The notes: generated by a model not told the origin, from the sequence alone. Shown: positions 1-5,766, counted from the first letter of the stretch. The stretch: 5,766 bases of DNA from Bacillota bacterium (GCA_021820675.1 JAKADI010000143.1:1-5766); one strand, 5' to 3'. Program-made: numbers and translations.

Positions 1-239
1 ATCACGGACGACGCAGTCGTCCGGATTTATGGTAAGCGCTGGGCGATTGAGACGTTTTTCAAAGAGGCCCAGAGTCTCCTCGGCATTCCCCGGGAATATC
101 AGAGCCGTGCCTATGAAGGTGCATGGCCCCGGTGATCCGGGTCTGTATCCGGTACCTGCTGGCGCTAGAGGCTCGACAGGCCGATGACCTGCGCACCATT
201 GGCGATCTGTTTTATGCGCCATGCCAAGAATCAACATGA
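1..239 (+). pseudogene. Remnant of an IS4-like DDE transposase, C-terminal part, frameshifted
   Basis: The reading frame from base 1 gives 44 residues before a TGA at 133-135. It contains YGKRWAIETFFKEAQ, which matches the region around the catalytic Glu of IS4-type transposases (Y-x2-R-x3-E). The residue where the usual signature has Lys, seven after the Glu, is Gln here, although a Lys sits four after it. From about 123 the homology-like text continues in the third frame as VIRVCIRYLLALEARQADD and LRTIGDLFYAPCQ, typical of the C-terminal helices of this transposase group, and stops with TGA at 237-239. The two halves are thus in different frames, with the shift near 120-132, and the tail looks short. 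The 5' part lies outside the window. This is a decayed element that is unlikely to encode an active enzyme. The family assignment is by motif recognition only, and the exact IS subgroup is not resolved. Confidence 0.75.
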
Positions 240-258
240 GAAAAACGTGTTGAAAGGG

Positions 259-308
259 GATTTTTCCGGGGTGATACGGTGAGCCCACGCGTCAAGACCG
301 GAAAAATC
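259..308. repeat. 11-bp perfect inverted repeat with 28-nt spacer
   Basis: GATTTTTCCGG at 259-269 is the exact reverse complement of CCGGAAAAATC at 298-308. The arms lie just after the transposase remnant and before the 3' end of the lutC operon. They could form a long-loop hairpin in either transcript or be residues of IS ends. No clean U-tract follows either arm, so a classical terminator is not well supported. The function is unknown; the symmetry itself is directly visible. Confidence 0.5.
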
Positions 309-344
309 TTACAGGGACGCCCCGCCTTGTCCGGTTCGCTAAAT

Positions 345-395
345 GCCCTCTAATCCCCCGCTCGACAACGAGTCTCGGGTTACTGTGGTTAGGGC
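345..395 (-). terminator. Possible weak terminator or 3'-end stem-loop downstream of lutC
   Basis: Starting 1 nt after the lutC stop codon on the minus strand, the gap can fold into nested pairs. The outer arms are GCCCTCTAA (345-353) and TTAGGGC (389-395), which pair with a 2-nt bulge. Inside them are CCCG (357-360) with CGGG (376-379), and CTCG (361-364) with CGAG (369-372) closing a 4-nt loop. The minus-strand sequence leaving the outer stem reads CATTTAGCG, so the U-run is only three bases. It may be the operon terminator or an mRNA-stabilising 3' end. The call rests on position and pairing only. Confidence 0.35.
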
Positions 396-396
396 G

Positions 397-966
397 TCAT
401 TCTTCCACGATGACCGCGTAGACGTCTTGTGGCCCGTGAACTCCCAAAATTAACTGGCCTTCAATATCGGCCGTCATACTGGGGCCAGCAATCACCTTGA
501 TCAGCGAGGGCCAAAAATGGGTTTCTTTCGCATGCTGGTACATGGCTTGAAGCCCGCTTTGAAAGGTCTCGGCAATTTGCGATTCCTTGAGAATCACAGC
601 ATGAATAGGCGGTAACAGGCTCGGCAGCAGACTTTGTTCGCTGTCGCTGTAAAGACTGACACTGCCCGCATCGGCTGCTGCCCAAGCGCATCCCGTAACT
701 CCCAGGGTCGATCCTTCGCAATATTGGCGAAAACGTTCCTTATCGCCCCCTTCGGCCCATAGATAAGCGGCTTGTGCACTCCCCTGGCTGATGGCGTCGC
801 TCCAGGTTTTCGGCAACCCGGCCATAACAATAGGCATATTGCCATGGTGTCCATAGGACCGGACAATCCCCTCGAGAAAGCCGGGCAGTTCCGCGATTTG
901 TCTGATCCGTATGATTTTTCCGCTGTTCTCCTGCCACTTCTGTTCAAATTGTTGGCCGACGGTCAT
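397..966 (-). CDS. lutC: LutC, LUD-domain subunit of the L-lactate oxidation system
   Basis: This 189-residue protein consists mostly of a LUD (lactate utilisation) domain. The conserved blocks are GVTGCAWAAADAGSVSL at residues 89-105, LLPPIHAVIL at 117-126, the GPSMTADIE block at 161-169 and GVHGP at 175-179. LutA, LutB and LutC are jointly required for cytoplasmic oxidation of L-lactate to pyruvate in Bacillus subtilis. LutC has no iron-sulfur cysteine motifs, and its separate biochemical role is poorly defined in the family. The ATG at 964-966 follows GAGGG (973-977) with 6 nt spacing, and this site overlaps the lutB stop codon, so the two genes are probably translationally coupled (9-nt gap). 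The protein is shorter than B. subtilis LutC (about 240 residues, from memory), with the difference at the N-terminal side; the catalytic-looking blocks are intact. It is the last gene of the operon. Confidence 0.9.
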   Translation of the reverse strand: MTVGQQFEQKWQENSGKIIRIRQIAELPGFLEGIVRSYGHHGNMPIVMAGLPKTWSDAISQGSAQAAYLWAEGGDKERFRQYCEGSTLGVTGCAWAAADAGSVSLYSDSEQSLLPSLLPPIHAVILKESQIAETFQSGLQAMYQHAKETHFWPSLIKVIAGPSMTADIEGQLILGVHGPQDVYAVIVEE

Positions 967-975
967 AACGTTCCC

Positions 976-2424
976 TCATTTCTCGCTAGCCCCAGTGTGA
1001 TGATGCTTTGGCCACCACTCATGAAATGTTTCAGCAGCCACCGCCGGCATATCCCGGGTCTCAAACCATCCTCCAAACAGGCCCGGAGCGGAGTGAAGGA
1101 TTCGCGGTTGCCGGGATACTCTTTGGGCCAGGCGGGCGATCTGCACCGACCGGCGGTAACCTTGAGGCGTTTGCCAAAACCGCGCCCATGTTCTCATGGT
1201 CCAGTCCAATCTTCTCGCATTTAGGCGACGCTTGGCTTTAAGGCGCCGCAAAGCCACGATGTGATGAGGCAACTCGATGTCCATGGGACAAGCCTCCAGG
1301 CATGCGTGACATAACGTACACAGTGTGGAGGGGATTTCCGGCAACACTTGCAAATCGGTCAATAGCGGCGTTTCAACAATGCCGATGGGACCTGGGTACA
1401 CACTCCCGTAGGCGTGCCCGCCAACTTCCCGAAATACCGGGCAAACGTTGAGGCAAGCGCCACACCGGATACAACTGAGCACGTCTTCGAACTCCGTACC
1501 TAAAAGGGCCTTTCGCCCATTATCCAGCAAAATCACATGCCACTCATCGGGACCTTCGGCTGACGCGGATTGCCGCGGTCCATGCACCATGGTGGTATAA
1601 GAAGACAGATGACGCCCAATCCCACTCATAGCCGGTTGCTGAATGATCTGCACGAGTGAAGACCAATCGCGGACGATTTTCTCCACACCTACAATTGACA
1701 CCAAGACCCGTGGCAACGAGGTCACCATATCCGCATTGCCTTCATTGGTAATGAGGACTAACGTCCCCGTTTCCGCCACTAAGAAATTGCCGCCGGTCAC
1801 TCCCATGTCGGCCCGTAAAAATTCTTGACGCAGTCTAAAGCGCGCATAGTGCGTCAATTCGGCAATTTCATCACTTACCGGCGGCTGGATTCCCTGTTGC
1901 GACGCATCGTGGTGGAACAATTCATCAATTTGATGCCGATTTCTGTGGGCAGCCGGAGCCAGAATATGAGACGGCTTCTCTCTGGCCAACTGAATGATAT
2001 ACTCCCCTAAATCCGTTTCCCGGACTACTATCCCGGCGCTTTCAAACGCCTGGTTCAGCTCAATTTCTTCCGTGACCATCGATTTGCTTTTAATCACCAA
2101 TTTGGCCTGTGCCTGCCGAGCTATCCGCAAGGCGATGGCAATGGCATCGTGGGCTCCAGCCGCCATATACGTCTGCGCACCATGCTCCTCGACTTGAGCC
2201 CGGAATTGTTCGAGCAGACGGGGCATATCACGGATGGCCTGGCGTTTTTGCCCGACAGCTGCCTGGCGGGAAGCTTCAATGGCAGGATTTTTTCGGTAGA
2301 CATCCCGTTTGGCCAACGCAAAACGTCTGGTCACAAACCCGATAGTGTGCCGCATCGTTTGGTCCTGGAGAGCCTGATTGCGGCGTATCGGCCAAGGGCG
2401 CGGATCAAAGGGTAATTGGCCCAC
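976..2424 (-). CDS. lutB: LutB, iron-sulfur LUD-domain protein of L-lactate oxidation
   Basis: This 482-residue protein is close to the length of Bacillus LutB. An N-terminal and central LUD region holds VIKSKSMVTEEIELN (110-124) and a block at 207-226 with GVTGGNFLVAETGTLVL. It is followed by two [4Fe-4S] ferredoxin-type motifs: Cys318, 321, 324 and 328 (CIRCGACLNVCP), and Cys369, 372, 375 and 379 (CTLCHACLEACP). A basic C-terminal segment of about 100 residues matches the usual LutB tail. The protein likely carries electrons between the lactate-oxidising centre and an unknown acceptor in the cytoplasm or at the membrane face. The start is GTG (2422-2424), supported by a strong GGGAGG site (2434-2439) 9 nt upstream that lies inside the last lutA codons; the next in-frame ATG (residue 24) has no such site. 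Only 3 nt separate it from lutA. No signal peptide or membrane segment is seen. Confidence 0.93.
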   Translation of the reverse strand: MGQLPFDPRPWPIRRNQALQDQTMRHTIGFVTRRFALAKRDVYRKNPAIEASRQAAVGQKRQAIRDMPRLLEQFRAQVEEHGAQTYMAAGAHDAIAIALRIARQAQAKLVIKSKSMVTEEIELNQAFESAGIVVRETDLGEYIIQLAREKPSHILAPAAHRNRHQIDELFHHDASQQGIQPPVSDEIAELTHYARFRLRQEFLRADMGVTGGNFLVAETGTLVLITNEGNADMVTSLPRVLVSIVGVEKIVRDWSSLVQIIQQPAMSGIGRHLSSYTTMVHGPRQSASAEGPDEWHVILLDNGRKALLGTEFEDVLSCIRCGACLNVCPVFREVGGHAYGSVYPGPIGIVETPLLTDLQVLPEIPSTLCTLCHACLEACPMDIELPHHIVALRRLKAKRRLNARRLDWTMRTWARFWQTPQGYRRSVQIARLAQRVSRQPRILHSAPGLFGGWFETRDMPAVAAETFHEWWPKHHHTGASEK

Positions 2425-2427
2425 GGA

Positions 2428-3306
2428 TTATTTCCTCCCTTCGTCCCCCAGTGACTCGATATGCTCCGGGGTGAGACGGTTTTGATCCGCCAAATCCACA
2501 AGTTCAGAAATATGGCAGGCCGGAAACGGTGAACCCTGCCGTCTTTGGCGTCCTGCCAAATGCAACAGGCATCCCAAATCCGCACTGGTGAGACACACGG
2601 CCCCTTGATCGTGAACCAACTTATCGATGTTTTTCAGCTTATCATCGGCTAAGGCTGTCGAAATGGCTGGTTCCGTGAAGCTGTAGGTCCCCCCGAAACC
2701 GCAACATTGATCGGCGTCGTCAGGTTCTCGTGCTAAGATGCCCTGGGCTTTGAGCATGTTTGTGAGTTCGCCAGATGGAGGCAGCAGTCGGCGCATATGG
2801 CAGCCGAGGTGGTAGGCCACTGGCAAGTGATGACCTTTTTCCTGCGCGGAGCCGAACGTCTTGCCCATCCAGGTTCCCCACTCCCTGATCCGCGTGCCGA
2901 CCGCTTGCGCCCGCCTTTTCCAGTCTTCGGCAACGCTCAAGGGCTCCCCCTGTTCCATCGCGTCGTCAAACAATAATTGCGGATAACTATGAATAACCAT
3001 GGCGGCACACGAACCCGACAGGGAAACAATCTCTGTTTCGTCATGACCCGTCTCCCCTGTCTCGAACACCTCGAGAAAGTGCCGGGCCAAAATGGCCGCC
3101 TCGTGCTGATATCCCGCGTTGTAACTGAATTGACCACAACAGGTTTGATTGGAGGGGAATTCGACGTTGACGCCCCGCCGTTCCATCGCTCGTACCGCCG
3201 CAATCGCGGCTTGGGGACGCACCATGTCCGCCAAACAGGTCACAAAGAGTTGTACACGTGCCACTACCGTCTCATCTTCTTTCGCTATCCTTTGACGTTC
3301 CGGCAC
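2428..3306 (-). CDS. lutA: LutA, CCG-domain Fe-S oxidoreductase of L-lactate oxidation
   Basis: The protein has the two cysteine-rich (CCG) domains found in LutA, GlpC and heterodisulfide-reductase-like proteins. The first holds LFVTCLADM (20-28) with CCGQ at 56-59 and Cys100. The second holds Cys169 (HLGCHMRR), CCGFGG at 201-206 and DLGC at 243-246. These cysteines typically bind an iron-sulfur cluster. LutA acts with LutB and LutC to oxidise L-lactate to pyruvate. The start is uncertain. The longest form starts at a GTG (3304-3306) with no clear Shine-Dalgarno site. A second in-frame GTG at 3262-3264 (residue 15) gives an N-terminus MARVQLFVTC that matches where family members usually begin; it has a modest GA-rich stretch upstream. 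I list the longer form but think the shorter one (2428-3264) is at least as likely. It sits 38 nt after the SDR stop codon, with a hairpin between them. Confidence 0.92.
   Translation of the reverse strand: MPERQRIAKEDETVVARVQLFVTCLADMVRPQAAIAAVRAMERRGVNVEFPSNQTCCGQFSYNAGYQHEAAILARHFLEVFETGETGHDETEIVSLSGSCAAMVIHSYPQLLFDDAMEQGEPLSVAEDWKRRAQAVGTRIREWGTWMGKTFGSAQEKGHHLPVAYHLGCHMRRLLPPSGELTNMLKAQGILAREPDDADQCCGFGGTYSFTEPAISTALADDKLKNIDKLVHDQGAVCLTSADLGCLLHLAGRQRRQGSPFPACHISELVDLADQNRLTPEHIESLGDEGRK
2434..2439 (-). promoter_or_regulatory. Ribosome binding site of lutB inside the lutA tail
   Basis: GGGAGG on the minus strand lies 9 nt before the GTG start of lutB and within the penultimate codons of lutA (stop TAA at 2428-2430). 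It selects the GTG at 2422-2424 over the downstream ATG and suggests translational coupling of lutA and lutB. Confidence 0.8.
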
Positions 3307-3321
3307 TGTCGCATTCCAAAG

Positions 3322-3342
3322 GCCGGAGGATTCCGCTCCGGC
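3322..3342 (-). promoter_or_regulatory. Intergenic hairpin between the rhamnose dehydrogenase gene and lutA
   Basis: GCCGGAG (3322-3328) and CTCCGGC (3336-3342) form a perfect 7-bp GC-rich stem with a 7-nt loop, beginning 2 nt after the SDR stop codon. On the minus strand the stem is followed by CCTTTGG, so a U-run of only three bases is present. It could be a weak, read-through intrinsic terminator (attenuator), a processing or stability element, or a structure that hinders translation from the nearer GTG of lutA. The pairing is directly visible; the function is inferred. Confidence 0.55.
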
Positions 3343-3344
3343 TG

Positions 3345-4106
3345 TTACTGCAAGTTCACAAACAGCCCACCATCGACCAAAATATCGGATCCGGTAATGT
3401 AACGAGCATCCTCAGAGGCTAAGAAAGCGGCAACGCCGGCGATGTCTTTCGGATCCCCGAGACGTCCCAGGGGGATTCGCTTCCGGTCGCGCTCCAAAAT
3501 AGCCTGATCGCGATAATGCTCCCGGTTAATATCCGTGAGAATGCTGCCTGGCAAAATCGAATTGCAGGTGATCCCGTATGGTCCCAGCACAATAGCCAAG
3601 GATTGCATTAACGACCGGACTCCGGCCTTTGTCGGCGTATAATGGGTTTGAAGGCCGCCGCCCACTAAAGCGGAAATTGAACTCACACTAATGATGCGTC
3701 CACCGTGCTGGTGGTCCCGCATGATTGTTGACGCCCGCCTCGAGCATAGGAATGCTCCTTTTAAATTAATGCCATGGACCCGGTCCCACAATTCTTCGGT
3801 CAGATCAAACCAATCCACAAACGGGCAAATCCCCGCGTTATTGACCATAATGTCCACCGTGTGATACTGCTTCAGGGTTTCGGCAAAGAGGACGTCGACG
3901 TCTTGAGCGCTGGATACATCCGCTTTAACGGCTATAGCTTCCCCGCCCTGTTGGCGGATTGCATCCACGGCCGCGTCGGCAGCATCGTCATCACCCGGAT
4001 GGTCAATGACGACCATGGCCCCCTCATCAGCCAACCTCATCGCGATAGCGCGTCCAATTCCGCGCGAGGCCCCGGTAACCACGGCCACTTTGCCCGTTAA
4101 TGCCAT
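3345..4106 (-). CDS. SDR-family L-rhamnose 1-dehydrogenase (probable)
   Basis: This 253-residue classical short-chain dehydrogenase has the cofactor loop TGASRGIG at 11-18, NNAG at 89-92, Asn114, Ser143 and Tyr156-x3-Lys160, a complete catalytic tetrad. Asp35 at the end of the second beta strand suggests NAD+ rather than NADP+. Beyond the generic fold, AGICPF (91-96), SSISALVGGG (142-151), QTHYTPTKAG (153-162) and the C-terminal DGGLFVNLQ match, from memory, bacterial L-rhamnose 1-dehydrogenases, which oxidise L-rhamnose to L-rhamnono-1,4-lactone. That likeness is more specific than the common '3-oxoacyl-ACP reductase' label; L-fucose or another sugar dehydrogenase is the main alternative. 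The start is set at ATG 4104-4106 because AAGGAG (4115-4120) lies 8 nt upstream. The frame stays open to a TTG at 4146-4148, which would add 14 charged residues and overlap the hydrolase stop codon. It is in the operon with the hydrolase upstream (38-nt gap). Confidence 0.85.
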   Translation of the reverse strand: MALTGKVAVVTGASRGIGRAIAMRLADEGAMVVIDHPGDDDAADAAVDAIRQQGGEAIAVKADVSSAQDVDVLFAETLKQYHTVDIMVNNAGICPFVDWFDLTEELWDRVHGINLKGAFLCSRRASTIMRDHQHGGRIISVSSISALVGGGLQTHYTPTKAGVRSLMQSLAIVLGPYGITCNSILPGSILTDINREHYRDQAILERDRKRIPLGRLGDPKDIAGVAAFLASEDARYITGSDILVDGGLFVNLQ

Positions 4107-4114
4107 TTTCTTCT

Positions 4115-4120
4115 CTCCTT
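4115..4120 (-). promoter_or_regulatory. Ribosome binding site deciding the SDR start
   Basis: AAGGAG on the minus strand is 8 nt before the ATG at 4104-4106, inside a long purine-rich run. It favours this ATG over the TTG at 4146-4148 and trims the 14-residue extension that the open frame would otherwise allow. Confidence 0.85.
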
Positions 4121-4144
4121 CCTTCCCGCCATCGTCCATATGGC

Positions 4145-5038
4145 TCAAAGCATAGAGCGCGACGAGCCAATTTCATTGTCCAATGTGCCTAAACCTTCAA
4201 TATTCACCGCAAAGTGCTCACCCGCTTGCAACCAATCGCGCTCAGCAGGACTCCTGCCTAAAATGACCCCTTCTGGCGTACCTGTAAAGACCACATCGCC
4301 CGGCTCAAGGGTCATATAACGTGAGATATAACTAATGAGATAGCGGCAAGAAAAGATCATGTCGCGAGTATTGGCATTTTGAACCACTTTCCCATTGCGC
4401 AGGCCCCGGATCTCCAAATTGTCGGGATCGGTGAGTTCATCGGCCGTCACTACGTATGGGCCCATAGGGGCGAACTGATCACAAGCCTTGCCTAAGAGCC
4501 ACTGTCCTGTCCGAAACTGGAGATCCCGGGCGGATACATCGTTACCGTTGCAATACCCAAAGACGTAACCCAGCGCGTCTTCTTCGGAAACTTGGGAACA
4601 GCTTTTCCCCATAATAATCACCAGTTCGGCTTCGTAATCCAACTCTTTGGCATCAAAAGGCGCATGAATCGCGTCCCCGGATCCGCACACGGCATTGGCA
4701 TATTTGTTGAACAATACGGGATGCGAGGGAATCTCCATCTGCGATTCGCGGGCGTGGGGCCGGTAATTCAATCCCACGCACAGGATTTTTCCGGGATGGG
4801 GAACTGGTGCCAATAGCCTTTCGGCAGAGGCTTTTTGAATTCTTCCGTCTTGCACAGCTTTTTGGGTCAAGCTGCGGCACTCATTAAGCAACTCACCGTC
4901 GGCCAATAGCCTGGCCATGGTGATGGGAGTATTTTTCCCTCCGTAAGCTGCCCGTAATTGCGACAATGCCACATACCCTTCGTTTGCAACCCACAACACG
5001 TCTTCTTGGCCATTAACCATAGCCGTCGCCAGCTTCAT
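4145..5038 (-). CDS. FAH-family hydrolase, probable L-2,4-diketo-3-deoxyrhamnonate hydrolase
   Basis: This protein (297 residues from the chosen start) has the fumarylacetoacetate hydrolase fold. Numbered from the longer start at 5047, it shows a variable N-terminal region (1-80), the conserved entry CVGLNYRPHARE (90-101), the metal-binding DYEAELVIIMGK (137-148, with Glu139 and Glu141), GNDVSARDLQ with Asp170, the substrate-side GQWLLGKACD (181-190), and TGTPEGV (255-261). The two Glu and one Asp bind Mg2+ or Mn2+ in the family. The fold cleaves C-C bonds of diketo acids. Next to a rhamnose dehydrogenase and lutABC, the best-fitting reaction is hydrolysis of L-2,4-diketo-3-deoxyrhamnonate to pyruvate and L-lactate; the fuconate analogue or another acylpyruvase activity is possible. 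The second ATG (5036-5038) is preferred because AAGGGGG (5048-5054) abuts the first ATG (5045-5047) but lies 9 nt from the second. The fold is certain; the substrate comes from context. Confidence 0.85.
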   Translation of the reverse strand: MKLATAMVNGQEDVLWVANEGYVALSQLRAAYGGKNTPITMARLLADGELLNECRSLTQKAVQDGRIQKASAERLLAPVPHPGKILCVGLNYRPHARESQMEIPSHPVLFNKYANAVCGSGDAIHAPFDAKELDYEAELVIIMGKSCSQVSEEDALGYVFGYCNGNDVSARDLQFRTGQWLLGKACDQFAPMGPYVVTADELTDPDNLEIRGLRNGKVVQNANTRDMIFSCRYLISYISRYMTLEPGDVVFTGTPEGVILGRSPAERDWLQAGEHFAVNIEGLGTLDNEIGSSRSML

Positions 5039-5047
5039 CTCGCACAT

Positions 5048-5054
5048 CCCCCTT
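5048..5054 (-). promoter_or_regulatory. Ribosome binding site deciding the FAH-hydrolase start
   Basis: AAGGGGG on the minus strand directly touches the ATG at 5045-5047, too close for initiation there, but has 9 nt spacing to the in-frame ATG at 5036-5038. The protein therefore probably begins MKLATAMVNG. The whole gap to the preceding dehydrogenase stop codon is only 23 nt, with no room for a typical promoter. Confidence 0.7.
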
Positions 5055-5070
5055 ATCGTTCTTCGTACTT

Positions 5071-5766
5071 CTACAGCGTTAAAACAATTTTAGCAAAAGG
5101 CGATCCGTTCACCAGCTCCCTAAAGGCCTGATCTCCATTTTCGAGCGGCCTGACATCTAACCAGTGACGATCAGCCGGCATCAATGTGCCGGAGTTCATC
5201 AAGTCGACGGCGCGCATAAACTCATCATCCCGGTAACAGAAACTCCCGCGAATATGAATCTCACTACGGACTACCTGATTGCCGTCGACCTGAGTCTTAG
5301 CCTCATGAAGCCCAATCCACACCGCGGTTCCTCCTCGGACCAACGCATCCAGGCTCTCAAGGCGTGTCTTAGCGAATCCCACCGCATCGACCACGCAGTC
5401 AAAACTCTCCCGGCCACGGTCTTTTAGCAATGTGCTCAAATCGGGCGCCATAATATCGGCGCCCCATAACTCGGCCACTTGCAACCGCTCGCGATTCGGA
5501 TCGACCACGGCTACCTCTTTGGCACCCGACAACCGCAACAGACGAATACTCATCAACCCGATAATGCCGCAGCCAATCACCAGCGCTTTATCGCCGATTC
5601 GGACGCCACTTTGGCCCACGGCGCGGATGGCACACGCCAAAGGTTCGACCAGAGCGCCGTCCACAGCTCGGTTTACCGCATAGCACTGGTTTGCGGGCAC
5701 TAATACCCGCTCCGCAAAGGCGCCAGGAAAATCAATGCCAATGATACGCCTTTTTGCACACAACTG
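5071..5766 (-). CDS. Zinc-type MDR dehydrogenase, probable 2-keto-3-deoxy-L-rhamnonate 4-dehydrogenase (N-terminus outside window)
   Basis: The open frame runs through the right edge, giving 231 residues of a medium-chain dehydrogenase of usually about 340-350; roughly the first 110, with the catalytic Cys and His zinc ligands and most structural zinc cysteines, are missing. Visible parts, numbered from the edge, are Cys3 (probably the last structural zinc ligand), GAFAERV (15-21), EPLACAI with Glu41, the Rossmann motif GCGIIG (65-70), and Asp89 at the end of the next strand, which favours NAD+. The gene begins the visible part of the operon. In the diketo-hydrolase route the step just before the FAH hydrolase is oxidation of 2-keto-3-deoxy-L-rhamnonate at C4. 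Bacterial examples are often SDR enzymes, but an MDR version has been described in Sulfobacillus thermosulfidooxidans (from memory). An L-threonine or polyol dehydrogenase would look similar, so the substrate is inferred from context. The internal ATG-like starts are not real starts. Confidence 0.82.
   Translation of the reverse strand, partial: QLCAKRRIIGIDFPGAFAERVLVPANQCYAVNRAVDGALVEPLACAIRAVGQSGVRIGDKALVIGCGIIGLMSIRLLRLSGAKEVAVVDPNRERLQVAELWGADIMAPDLSTLLKDRGRESFDCVVDAVGFAKTRLESLDALVRGGTAVWIGLHEAKTQVDGNQVVRSEIHIRGSFCYRDDEFMRAVDLMNSGTLMPADRHWLDVRPLENGDQAFRELVNGSPFAKIVLTL

Noticed and set aside
214..282. Short plus-strand frame starting ATG at 214 and ending TGA at 280-282
   Set aside because: It overlaps the end of the transposase remnant, is only 22 codons, and shows no ribosome binding site or recognisable motif.
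240..396. Possible tRNA, small RNA gene or CRISPR in the non-coding gap
   Set aside because: No cloverleaf-like pairing, no repeated units and no promoter-like boxes were visible; only the inverted repeats listed are supported.
772..1224. 150-codon plus-strand open frame over the lutC/lutB junction
   Set aside because: It lies antisense to two genes with clear LUD and Fe-S motifs, has no family-like motif of its own and no convincing ribosome binding site.
3307..3344. Separate promoter for lutABC in the 38-nt gap
   Set aside because: The gap is mostly filled by the hairpin and shows no -35/-10 pair; a promoter inside the SDR coding region cannot be excluded but was not seen.
2977..3402. 141-codon plus-strand open frame across lutA and the intergenic hairpin
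   Set aside because: It is antisense to lutA, whose cysteine motifs are unmistakable, and its translation shows no recognisable domain.
4107..4148. TTG start giving a 267-residue SDR that overlaps the hydrolase stop codon
   Set aside because: The added 14 residues translate the purine-rich ribosome binding region and precede the normal SDR N-terminus; the ATG at 4104-4106 has ideal spacing.

Overview
The window reads as one minus-strand catabolic operon that ends beside the debris of an insertion sequence. From high to low coordinates, in the direction of transcription, it holds six genes: the C-terminal two thirds of a zinc-type medium-chain dehydrogenase (cut by the right edge), a fumarylacetoacetate-hydrolase-fold enzyme, a short-chain dehydrogenase that closely resembles L-rhamnose 1-dehydrogenase, and a complete lutA-lutB-lutC set for L-lactate oxidation. 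Gaps between genes are 3 to 38 nt, and all genes run the same way.

The genes fit one pathway. The non-phosphorylative 'diketo-hydrolase' route oxidises L-rhamnose to the lactone, opens and dehydrates it to 2-keto-3-deoxy-L-rhamnonate (KDR), oxidises KDR at C4, and splits the diketo acid into pyruvate and L-lactate. The SDR is the likely first enzyme, the MDR the likely KDR 4-dehydrogenase, and the FAH-fold enzyme the likely diketo-acid hydrolase. LutABC would then oxidise the released L-lactate to a second pyruvate. The lactonase, the rhamnonate dehydratase, any transporter, any regulator and the operon promoter are not in the window and may lie beyond the right edge.

Layout: 1-239 is a 5'-cut, frameshifted IS4-like (DDE) transposase fragment on the plus strand. 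240-396 is non-coding with two inverted-repeat structures. 397-966 is lutC, 976-2424 lutB and 2428-3306 lutA. 3307-3344 is a short gap with a strong hairpin. 3345-4106 is the SDR, 4145-5038 the FAH-fold hydrolase, and 5071-5766 the partial MDR.

The organism is most likely a Gram-positive Firmicute: purine-rich Shine-Dalgarno sites are strong, the lactate genes are the Bacillus-type LutABC, GC content is moderate by eye, and GTG starts occur. An MDR-type KDR dehydrogenase is, from memory, known from the thermoacidophile Sulfobacillus thermosulfidooxidans, so Sulfobacillus or a relative is my best guess. It rests on family knowledge and not on a database search.
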